Assembly: GCA_028865155.1 (NCBI GenBank)
Contig: JAGWKW010000019.1
Coordinates: 1 to 12,113 of the forward strand
Source: Alphaproteobacteria bacterium
Lineage (GTDB): Bacteria > Pseudomonadota > Alphaproteobacteria > UBA9219
Length of the DNA: 12,113 bases
Direction: 5' to 3'
This document shows, piece by piece, positions 6,375 to 12,113 of this stretch. A program made the translations under genes and the position numbers. Position 1 is the first letter of the stretch; every line of letters begins with the position of its first letter. A model generated the notes under the pieces. It saw nothing but the letters and a program-made list of their open reading frames with translations. It ran no database searches and was not told where the DNA came from.

Positions 6375-7802
6375 TTAACCTTTGCGCCAGCCGCCGCCGA
6401 GGCTTTTATAAAGCGCTATCAGGTCTTGCGTCGCTGTCGCTTCGGCCTGCGCCTGCTTGTCGCGCGCCGCGTCAAAAGTCCGCCGCGCGTCGAGGACGCC
6501 GTCGAGCGCAGTCACGCCGGCGCGGTAGCGGTCGCGCGCGATGGCCAGAGACTGGCGGTCTTTTCCGGCTTCGGCCGAAGTCGCGCGCAAGGTTTTTTCC
6601 TGTTCGGTATAGGCGGACAGCGCCTTGTCGACATCGGCCAGCGCGCCAAAAACGGTCTTGCGGTAAAAAGCCATCGCTTCCTGTTGTTGTGCGTTGGCGG
6701 CATGCAAATTGGCCGACAGGCTGCCGTAGCTCAGGATCGGCCATAAAATGCTGCCGCTCGCCATCCAGGATTCGTTACCTGCGATGACGAGGTTTTCTGC
6801 GCTCGTGTTAAGCGCGCCGAAAAAGCCGGACAGAGAAATGTCGGGGAAGAATTTAGCGGCTGCGACGCCTTGCTGCGCCGTTGTCGCCGCCAGTTTGCGT
6901 TCTGCCATGCGGATATCGGGACGTTGGGCGATGACGGCGGCTGGTGCGGCGAGGACAAGCTCTTTATTGGAAACGGGGATCGGTTTGGTCACCGCGATGA
7001 TTTTGCGCGCCGTGCCTGGCTGCGCACCGAGCAGGACGTCGAGCGCATATTCGCTTTGCACCAATTGGCTTTGCAGTGCAGGCAGTTTCTGTCGCGCACT
7101 TTCAAGTGCGGCCTCGGCCTGCGTTACGTCGAGGCGCGCCGCTTCGCCGACTTTGAAGCGCTGGCGCGCGATCTGAAGGCTCTTGCAGTCCGCCGCAACG
7201 GTGTCTTTGGCGATTTCGATCTGCGCCTGATACTGGCGGATATCGACATAGGTGCGCGCTACTTCCGCACGCAGACTGACCATAAGATCGTCGCGCGAGG
7301 CTTCGAATGCCTGCATTTCTGCCTGCGCCGCTTCGCGCGCGCGGCGGTTCCCGCCGAACAGATCGAGCTCCCAACTTGCATCGAAACCGGTCTGGAAAAG
7401 GTTGAACGGTTTGTGCAGTAACGATCCGAACGGATTGGCGCTTCCACCCGGCATCGCCATCTGGTTGGCTTCGCGCGTTGCCGTTCCCTTGACGTCGCCC
7501 TGCGGCAGCAGCGCTGCCGTCGCCGATGCCACGCCCGCGCGCGCTTGCGCGATGCGAGCCTCGGCGATTTGCAGGTCGAAATTGCCTTGCGTGGCCTTGC
7601 CGATCAGTTCGCTCAGGACAGGATCGTTGAAATTTTTCCACCAGTTCTGGTCGATTGTGCCGAAACTCCCCTGCCTGTCTGCATCCCACGCCTTGGGTGC
7701 GTTCGTGGCGGGCGGCGCATAATCGGGCCCGACTTCGCAGGCCGCAAGCGACAAGGGCAATCCGGCGAGCAGGAGCGTAAAAAGAAGCGCTGTTTTTTTC
7801 AT
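6375..7802 (-). CDS. Outer-membrane efflux lipoprotein, NodT/TolC family
   Basis: The outer-membrane channel of the tripartite pump encoded by this operon. It has 475 residues. A lipoprotein signal peptide covers residues 1-21, with lipobox LAAC and lipidated C22, followed by the family-typical CEVGPDYAPP. Two outer-membrane-efflux repeats follow (roughly 60-255 and 275-465), rich in Ala/Gln heptads that form the periplasmic alpha-barrel; landmarks are FDASWELDLFGGNRRAREAA in the first repeat and AQRPDIRMAERKLAAT and FPDISLSGFFG in the second. The start at 7802 has GGAG eight bases upstream. It lies 12 bp after the MFS gene and is the last gene of the operon. NodT-type factors also serve RND pumps, but here the neighbours are EmrAB-like. 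No convincing terminator follows it. Confidence 0.94.
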   Translation of the reverse strand: MKKTALLFTLLLAGLPLSLAACEVGPDYAPPATNAPKAWDADRQGSFGTIDQNWWKNFNDPVLSELIGKATQGNFDLQIAEARIAQARAGVASATAALLPQGDVKGTATREANQMAMPGGSANPFGSLLHKPFNLFQTGFDASWELDLFGGNRRAREAAQAEMQAFEASRDDLMVSLRAEVARTYVDIRQYQAQIEIAKDTVAADCKSLQIARQRFKVGEAARLDVTQAEAALESARQKLPALQSQLVQSEYALDVLLGAQPGTARKIIAVTKPIPVSNKELVLAAPAAVIAQRPDIRMAERKLAATTAQQGVAAAKFFPDISLSGFFGALNTSAENLVIAGNESWMASGSILWPILSYGSLSANLHAANAQQQEAMAFYRKTVFGALADVDKALSAYTEQEKTLRATSAEAGKDRQSLAIARDRYRAGVTALDGVLDARRTFDAARDKQAQAEATATQDLIALYKSLGGGWRKG

Positions 7803-7814
7803 AATCTTAACTCC

Positions 7815-9404
7815 TTAATGCGCAGCCACCGGTTCGCCGGATGCTTTGCCGTGCAGCTCGTTACGCGGCAGGAACAGGGCGGCGATGGCGAACAGGGCCG
7901 TCACCCCGGCCAGAAGCCCGAACGCGTCGCCATAACTTAGCATCGTCGCCTGCGCGAGCAATTGTTTGTACATGGCCCCCATTGCCATATGGATCGCTAC
8001 GGCATGGGTCTGGCCGTGCGCCATCAGCGTGGCAACCGCATGGTCGAACGCAGGGCGGTAGGCGATATTGGCGGGTGACAGGTGTTGCGCCAGCAAAGTC
8101 TGGTGCGCCTGTTCGTGGCGGGTGCGGAAGCTCAGCAGCATCGCGATGCCGAAGCTTCCGCCCAGATTGCGCATCAGAGAATAAAGTGCCGAAGCTTTGT
8201 TGTTTTTCTCGTTCGGGATCTTGCTGAAAGCCATCGTGCTGATCGGCACGAACAGGAAAGGCAATCCGGCGACCTGCAAGATACGCATGAGAACGAAAGT
8301 GTCGTAATCGGTTTGCGGGGTGAAATGCCGCATGACCGTCATGCCGACGGCGATTGATCCCATGCCGACGGCGATCAGGTAACGTGCCTGCACCCTGTTG
8401 ACGAGTTTGGCGACGATGGGCATCAGGAAAATGATGGCTACAGCGCCGGGGGACAGAACCATCCCGGCAAGGGTCGCGTCGTAGCCGAACTGGGTCTGCA
8501 GCAGAAGCGGCAGCATGGTCGCCGCGCCATAAAGTGAAAAACCGACGACGAACATGAACAGGCATGCGGGGCCGAACGCCGCGTTTTTAAGCAGGCGCAG
8601 ATCGACGATGGGGTTTTTGCGGCTCAGCAGCCAGAAGACGGCGCAGGTCAGGCAGATAGCGGCGACGGTGGCGAAGAAAAGGATGAAATGGCTCGAAAAC
8701 CAGTCGTCTTCCTGCCCCTTGTCGAGGATGACCTGCAAGGAGCCGAGGCCGAGCGCGATCAGGCCCAGCCCGATATAATCGACCGAGCGGAAGCCATGGG
8801 CCTTCGCATGCGGCGAATCGAAAACGAATTCCTTGACCAGAAGCACGGCCATGATGCCGACCGGAACGTTCATGAAGAAGATCCAGCGCCAGCTGAAATT
8901 ATCGGTGATATAGCCGCCGAGCGTCGGCCCCAGAACGGGCGCCACGATCATCGTGATGCCGGTCACGGCGAAGGCGGTGCCGCGTTTTTCGGGCGGGAAG
9001 CTGTCCATGATGATCGCCTGCTGGGTCGGCTGCAGCCCTCCGCCTGCCAGCCCCTGGATAAGGCGAAAGACAATCAGCATAGGCAGCGACGTCGCCATGC
9101 CGCAGGCCAAAGACGCGACGGTGAAGCCGCCGATGCACAATATAAAGAAGGTTTTGCGCCCTATAACGTCGGCAAGCCAGCCGGAAATCGGCAACACGAT
9201 GCCGTTGGCGACGAGATAGGCGGTTAGGATCCAGGTGCTTTCGTCGGGGCTGGCGGCGAGGCTGCCTGCGATATGTGGCAGCGAGACGTTGGTGATCGTC
9301 GTGTCCAGCACTTCCATGAAGGCAGCAAGGCTTACGATCATCGCCACCAGCATTGGATGCAACGTGCGGCCTATGTCTTTTTCCGCGGCGGCGGATAGGC
9401 TCAT
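7815..9404 (-). CDS. emrB: DHA2-family MFS multidrug transporter (EmrB/QacA type)
   Basis: Inner-membrane proton-driven drug exporter of the 14-TM DHA2 family, 529 residues from the ATG at 9404. Motif D1 includes LDTTITNVSLP (D34), motif A is GWLADVIGRK (75-84), RxxQGxxGG is near 114-122, and antiporter motif C is GITMIVAPVLGPTLGG (149-164), followed by FSWRWIFFMNVPVG. Many hydrophobic segments follow to the C terminus. The frame extends to 9464, but that part overlaps the adaptor gene; the ATG at 9404 starts the MSLSAAAEKD tail and has GGGAG about ten bases upstream. It begins four bases after the adaptor stop. By family it works with the EmrA-like adaptor and an outer-membrane channel, both encoded beside it. 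The substrate cannot be read from sequence. Confidence 0.94.
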   Translation of the reverse strand: MSLSAAAEKDIGRTLHPMLVAMIVSLAAFMEVLDTTITNVSLPHIAGSLAASPDESTWILTAYLVANGIVLPISGWLADVIGRKTFFILCIGGFTVASLACGMATSLPMLIVFRLIQGLAGGGLQPTQQAIIMDSFPPEKRGTAFAVTGITMIVAPVLGPTLGGYITDNFSWRWIFFMNVPVGIMAVLLVKEFVFDSPHAKAHGFRSVDYIGLGLIALGLGSLQVILDKGQEDDWFSSHFILFFATVAAICLTCAVFWLLSRKNPIVDLRLLKNAAFGPACLFMFVVGFSLYGAATMLPLLLQTQFGYDATLAGMVLSPGAVAIIFLMPIVAKLVNRVQARYLIAVGMGSIAVGMTVMRHFTPQTDYDTFVLMRILQVAGLPFLFVPISTMAFSKIPNEKNNKASALYSLMRNLGGSFGIAMLLSFRTRHEQAHQTLLAQHLSPANIAYRPAFDHAVATLMAHGQTHAVAIHMAMGAMYKQLLAQATMLSYGDAFGLLAGVTALFAIAALFLPRNELHGKASGEPVAAH

Positions 9405-9408
9405 GGGC

Positions 9409-10455
9409 TTATTCTCCCGCCGGGGCGGTATCGACGGTGGCCTCGACCGACATGCCGGGGCCAAGCGCCAGCTTCGGGTCGATTGTGGTCGTCAGGTCGA
9501 TTTTGACCGGCACGCGCTGGACGATCTTGACGAAATTCCCGGTCGCGTTTTCGGGCGGGAAGGTCGAGAAAAACGCGCCCGTGCCCGACTGGATGCTGTC
9601 GATCTTGCCTTTAAGCTTCAGGTTGGGGTAGGCGTCGACCGTGATCGTGGCCGGTTGGCCGGGGCGCATGTCGGTTAGCTGCGTTTCCTTGAAATTGGCC
9701 GTGACCCACAAATCGTCCGCCACGATCGCGCCGAGCGACTGTCCCGGCTGGACGTAGTCGCCGCGTTCGACGCTGCGCTTGGTGATGATGCCGTCCATGG
9801 GGGCTGTGATCTTGGTGTTGGCGAGGTCGATTTCGGCCTGGGCCAGATCGGCCTGCGCCTGCCGGACTTGTGCCGCCAGCTTGTCGCTGTCGGCCTGCGC
9901 CTGCGCGATTTTCCGGGGCGCGGTTTGCGCCGCGCGCAGTTTGGCTTTCGCGTCTTCGAGGTTCGATTGCGCGGTTTGCTCGGCCGCTATCGCGTCGTCG
10001 AGCTGTTGCTTGCTGCGCGCATCGTTGCCGAGTTTTTGCATGCGCTTCAGGTTCAGCGAAGCCTTGATCCAGTTGGCTTGCGCCGCCGCGACCTGCGCCT
10101 GTGCCGCGTCGAGATCGGAGGGCGCGGAAACGGATGTCGTCGCGGCGTTGTTTTGCGCGGCGGATGCGGCGGATTTGGCGGCGTCCAGCGCGGCCTGCGC
10201 GCGGTCGACGCGCGCAATGTAATCGGCAGGATCGATTTGCAGAAGCACGTCGCCTTTTTTGACGTGCTGATTGTCGGAAATGTTCGACGCTATGATATAG
10301 CCGGAAACTTTCGGCGCGATCGTGACCGTTGTGGAGTCGATCTGGGCGTCGTCGGTCGATTGGTTGTAGCGGTGGGCATAAGCGTAAAGCCCGCCGCCAA
10401 TGGCCGCGGCAAGAACGAAAAGAAGCAAAAGAATGCGCGAGGCCTTGGTTTTCAT
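9409..10455 (-). CDS. emrA: EmrA-like periplasmic adaptor (HlyD/membrane fusion family)
   Basis: Membrane fusion protein linking the MFS pump to the outer-membrane channel. It has 348 residues. One N-terminal membrane anchor (about 7-27) is followed by the EmrA-typical STDDAQID (33-40) and the first lipoyl half (APKVSGYI...VKKGDVLLQIDP). A long Ala/Gln-rich coiled-coil hairpin covers about 80-205; then come the second lipoyl half (APMDGIITKRSVERGDYVQPGQ) and the beta-barrel region, with PPENATGNFVKIVQRVPVKI characteristic of EmrA. The start at 10455 overlaps the tetR stop as ATGA, and the ribosome site is weak, so translation is probably coupled to tetR. Confidence 0.94.
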   Translation of the reverse strand: MKTKASRILLLLFVLAAAIGGGLYAYAHRYNQSTDDAQIDSTTVTIAPKVSGYIIASNISDNQHVKKGDVLLQIDPADYIARVDRAQAALDAAKSAASAAQNNAATTSVSAPSDLDAAQAQVAAAQANWIKASLNLKRMQKLGNDARSKQQLDDAIAAEQTAQSNLEDAKAKLRAAQTAPRKIAQAQADSDKLAAQVRQAQADLAQAEIDLANTKITAPMDGIITKRSVERGDYVQPGQSLGAIVADDLWVTANFKETQLTDMRPGQPATITVDAYPNLKLKGKIDSIQSGTGAFFSTFPPENATGNFVKIVQRVPVKIDLTTTIDPKLALGPGMSVEATVDTAPAGE

Positions 10456-11111
10456 TTTGTTTTCGAAGTTGTTGTATGTTGCGGCCGATAGGCGGACAGG
10501 AAGACATCGACCCCTGCGCTGGCGCGCGCGTCGATCTCCTTTTCGTCAGGCGGCGGAAGAACGAACATCAATGTGCGTAAAAGCCGTTCGCCTTTCAGAA
10601 GGCTGAAGAACTGTTCGGTTGCTTGTTCGGGGTCGGCAACCGAAAGTTTGCCCTGACGGTCGAAGGCGCGGAGCAAATCGGCGAAAGCGATTTTGATACG
10701 GCCCGGGCCAGACTGGTAAAAAATTTCGATGATTTTGGGATGCCGTGCCGCTTCGGCATAGAGGATGCGCTGCATGCGCAAAGAATCTTCCCGGAACACG
10801 ATCGACAAAGCGCGGTGCGCGATGGTCAAAAGCGCTTCTTCGGGCTGCTGATCGGCCATGGCTACGAAACTGTCGGGCATGGCGTGCCGCTCGCAGCGAT
10901 CCTGCATGATCGCGCGGAATAATTCGTTCTTGTCCGTGAAATGGCTGTAGATCGTCAGCTTGGACACCCCCGCGCGGCGCGCGACCGCTTCCATGCTGGT
11001 CAGCGCGAAGCCTTTTTCGAGGAACAACGCCGTTGCTGCCGCGACGATGTCTTCGCGCTTGGCGGCGTCTTTGGGGCGTCCGGGGCGGGAACAGCTTTCT
11101 TGCTCAGTCAT
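10452..11111 (-). CDS. TetR-family transcriptional repressor of the efflux operon
   Basis: A 219-residue TetR-family regulator, the first gene of the efflux operon. The DNA-binding domain covers about residues 18-66, with the helix-turn-helix MEAVARRAGVSKLTIYSHF followed by TDKNELF. The C-terminal half (LYAEAARHPKIIEIFYQSGP and the RLLRTLMF region) resembles the AefR-like C-terminal domain and probably binds a hydrophobic pump substrate. Being cotranscribed with the pump and ending in a 4-bp overlap with the adaptor gene argues for a local repressor that controls its own operon. Two operator-like sites lie upstream. The ATG at 11111 has no good Shine-Dalgarno sequence, and a perfect -10 lies only 16 bp before it, so the transcript may be almost leaderless. 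Confidence 0.93.
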   Translation of the reverse strand: MTEQESCSRPGRPKDAAKREDIVAAATALFLEKGFALTSMEAVARRAGVSKLTIYSHFTDKNELFRAIMQDRCERHAMPDSFVAMADQQPEEALLTIAHRALSIVFREDSLRMQRILYAEAARHPKIIEIFYQSGPGRIKIAFADLLRAFDRQGKLSVADPEQATEQFFSLLKGERLLRTLMFVLPPPDEKEIDARASAGVDVFLSAYRPQHTTTSKTK

Positions 11112-11126
11112 GCGGGAAAAGCCTTA

Positions 11127-11132
11127 ATTATA
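11127..11132 (-). promoter_or_regulatory. Candidate -10 element of the tetR operon
   Basis: The minus strand reads a perfect TATAAT, 15 bases before the tetR ATG. No recognisable -35 sits at 16-18 bases (ATAATA/AATAAT there). If used, transcription would start about nine bases before the ATG. Operator-like site 1 touches this element. Confidence 0.4.
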
Positions 11133-11151
11133 AACTGAACGGTTTGGTTTA
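11131..11151. promoter_or_regulatory. Operator-like palindrome, site 1, upstream of tetR
   Basis: This contains ACTGAACGGTTT on the + strand (11134-11145). The 14 bases 11132-11145 form an imperfect palindrome with AAAC/GTTT arms. A second symmetry, centred on 11141, pairs TAAAC (11131-11135) with GTTTA (11147-11151) and AAC with GTT. The core matches site 2 read on the other strand. The size and place fit a TetR-family operator covering the -10 region. Confidence 0.5.
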
Positions 11152-11164
11152 TTATTCAAATGAA

Positions 11165-11193
11165 TTAATATACCGATCAGTACACAAAATCAA
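11165..11193 (-). promoter_or_regulatory. Candidate sigma70 promoter of the tetR operon
   Basis: On the minus strand TTGATT (11193-11188) and TATTAA (11170-11165) are separated by 17 bases. Each hexamer matches four of six consensus bases. Operator-like site 2 fills the spacer, the usual place for repression. Confidence 0.4.
11171..11182. promoter_or_regulatory. Operator-like palindrome, site 2, upstream of tetR
   Basis: TACCGATCAGTA is a palindrome in 10 of 12 positions. Read on the minus strand it is TACTGATCGGTA, sharing ACTGA[AT]CGGT with site 1, including the same single mismatch of the palindrome. The two centres are 38 bp apart. Confidence 0.5.
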
Positions 11194-11217
11194 GGGAAAA
11201 ATTAACGGCTACCCGTT
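11193..11217 (-). terminator. Possible terminator of the small membrane protein gene
   Basis: On the minus strand AACGG, loop GTAG and CCGTT form a perfect 5-bp stem at 11217-11204, followed directly by AATTTTT. The stem overlaps the stop codon of the small gene. The stem is short, so confidence is low, but place and orientation are right. Confidence 0.35.
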
Positions 11218-11468
11218 TCCCCTTTGATTTTGTTGCCGATTTTGTTGCCTATGTTTTTGATATCGTCGCCCAATTTCTGGCCAGGGGTGCGGTCTTCATA
11301 GACGCTTTTGGCCTTGTCGAGCCCTTGCGGCAGGGCATGAATCGCATCGCCAAGCCTCTGGCTGGTCGAGCGCGTGTCCGGTGTCGTCAGGTAACGGTAG
11401 GTGGCGATGCCAAGCACGGCGAGGACAAGGATGACGACGGCGGTTCTGAGAAGACGGGCGGTGCGCAT
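11202..11468 (-). CDS. Small membrane-anchored protein of unknown function
   Basis: An 88-residue protein I cannot assign to a function. Residues 1-8 are basic (MRTARLLR), 9-23 form one hydrophobic segment (a membrane anchor or uncleaved signal), and the remaining 60 or so residues are polar and would lie in the periplasm. The soluble part has two similar units, SQRLGDAI (36-43) and GQKLGDDI (63-70), and ends in a tandem IGNKIGNKI. Short alphaproteobacterial proteins with a 'DRTPGQKLGD' stretch are familiar to me, but I know of no function for them. The ATG at 11468 has AGGA about eight bases upstream and starts just before the membrane segment; the frame is open to 11555, but the added part is Arg/Pro-rich and lacks a ribosome site. 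It is divergent from gmk. Confidence 0.72.
   Translation of the reverse strand: MRTARLLRTAVVILVLAVLGIATYRYLTTPDTRSTSQRLGDAIHALPQGLDKAKSVYEDRTPGQKLGDDIKNIGNKIGNKIKGETGSR
11226..11249. repeat. Perfect 12-bp tandem duplication inside the small membrane protein gene
   Basis: GATTTTGTTGCC occurs twice in direct succession (11226-11237 and 11238-11249). In the coding strand it encodes GNKI twice, near the C terminus. The repeat keeps the frame, so copy number could vary without breaking the gene. Confidence 0.9.
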
Positions 11469-11503
11469 GGAAATTCCTGAAAGGAGAAAGGGGTGCGGAA
11501 ACG

Positions 11504-11547
11504 CATGCCGCGGGGTTCCTTCGCTTGTCCGTCGGCGGCGCGGCATG
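11504..11547. repeat. Inverted repeat between the small gene and gmk
   Basis: CATGCCGCG (11504-11512) and CGCGGCATG (11539-11547) are perfect 9-bp inverted arms around a 26-nt spacer. No T-run follows on either strand, so it is not a standard terminator. It lies between two divergent genes (11469-11589), where it could be an operator or a leader hairpin for one of them. Confidence 0.5.
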
Positions 11548-11589
11548 TTATGCAATCATGAGTTTTATACACTGATTCTTCAAGCGGCC

Positions 11590-12113
11590 ATGTCGACAAC
11601 CCTGCCTTTCACCTTGATCCGCCGCCGAGGCCTGATGATGGTTCTGTCCTCGCCATCGGGTGCGGGCAAGACGACGATGTCGCGGCTTTTGCTTGAAACC
11701 GACCCGGAAATCAGCCTGTCAGTTTCGGTTACGACGCGCCCGCCGCGCAAGGGCGAGGTCAACGGGAAAGATTATAAGTTCGTCGATACGACCGACTTCA
11801 ATTTGATGCTGAACCGCGACCAGCTGCTCGAACATGCCAAGGTGTTCGGCAATTATTACGGCACGCCGCGCCAGCCGGTCGAAGACGCGTTGGCTTCGGG
11901 GCGCGACGTGCTGTTCGACATCGACTGGCAGGGCACGCAGCAACTGGCGGAAAAAGCGCGCGAAGATCTGGTCAGCGTTTTCATCCTGCCGCCGTCATGG
12001 CACGAGCTCGAACGCCGCCTGTTCAGCCGCGCGCAGGATGACCCGGCCGAGATCAACCGCCGCATGGCCAAAGCATCGGACGAGATGAGCCATTGGGCCG
12101 AATATGATTACGT
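11590..12113 (+). CDS. gmk: Guanylate kinase (partial, 3' end outside the window)
   Basis: Guanylate kinase, which phosphorylates GMP to GDP with ATP in the cytoplasm. 174 complete codons are present and the frame is open at the window edge; the family is usually about 200-220 residues, so only a small C-terminal part is missing. The P-loop is SSPSGAGKTT (20-29, K27). The GMP-binding region includes SVTTRPPRKGE and GNYYGTP, followed by DVLFDIDWQGTQQL, the lid-region arginines (LERRLFSRAQDD, NRRMAKA) and the late HWAEYDYV motif. The N-terminal MSTTLPFTLIRRRG extension before the first beta strand is common in alphaproteobacteria. No clear Shine-Dalgarno sequence precedes the ATG, and I see no convincing promoter in the 121 bp upstream. 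Confidence 0.96.
   Translation, partial: MSTTLPFTLIRRRGLMMVLSSPSGAGKTTMSRLLLETDPEISLSVSVTTRPPRKGEVNGKDYKFVDTTDFNLMLNRDQLLEHAKVFGNYYGTPRQPVEDALASGRDVLFDIDWQGTQQLAEKAREDLVSVFILPPSWHELERRLFSRAQDDPAEINRRMAKASDEMSHWAEYDY

Noticed and set aside
9405..9464. An N-terminal extension of the MFS transporter by 20 residues.
   Set aside because: It overlaps the end of the adaptor gene and reads as basic, proline-rich sequence without a ribosome site; 9404 is the better start.
1..12113. A defence system, CRISPR array, mobile element, tRNA or rRNA gene.
   Set aside because: No spaced repeats, transposase or integrase motifs, terminal repeats, or RNA-gene sequences were seen on either strand. The gene content is housekeeping, respiratory and efflux genes with uniform composition.

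Overview
The window looks like chromosomal DNA of a GC-rich proteobacterium, most likely an alphaproteobacterium. That is inference: it rests on codon bias towards G/C third positions, a NodT-type outer-membrane lipoprotein, a FixK/FNR-style TTGA-N6-TCAA box, and the style of the Gmk, UbiT and small 'TPGQKLGD' proteins. I see no rRNA, tRNA, insertion sequence, phage gene or CRISPR array. No stretch longer than about 300 bases lacks a gene.

Layout. Positions 79-1496 hold two receiver-domain signalling proteins facing tail to tail: a REC-GGDEF diguanylate cyclase (+) and a stand-alone REC protein (-). After a 222-bp divergent intergenic region comes ispE (+), whose end overlaps the end of pgk (-) by 11 bp. 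From 6278 down to 3842 on the minus strand runs ubiT-ubiU-ubiV, the complete gene set for oxygen-independent ubiquinone hydroxylation; pgk follows 64 bp later. From 11111 down to 6375 on the minus strand runs a four-gene operon: a TetR repressor, an EmrA-like periplasmic adaptor, an EmrB-like 14-TM MFS pump, and a NodT-family outer-membrane factor. Together these make a self-contained tripartite efflux pump with its own regulator. A small membrane-anchored protein of unknown function (-) follows at 11202-11468. The window ends inside gmk (+).

How the genes work together. ubiTUV marks the organism as one that makes ubiquinone without O2. A perfect FNR/FixK-type palindrome lies upstream of ubiT, centred about 40 bp before the start site predicted from a TATGAT -10 element. 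This is the geometry of a class II FNR-activated promoter, so the operon is probably switched on by low oxygen. The efflux operon has two operator-like copies of ACTGAWCGGTWT, in opposite orientation, over its candidate promoters, as expected for TetR autoregulation.

Most notable points: the ubiT promoter architecture; a UbiU in which the first of the four Fe-S cysteines known from E. coli appears to be glycine, with two extra cysteines just before the last ligand; the paired operators; and a small unknown membrane protein with an internal repeat and a perfect 12-bp tandem duplication.
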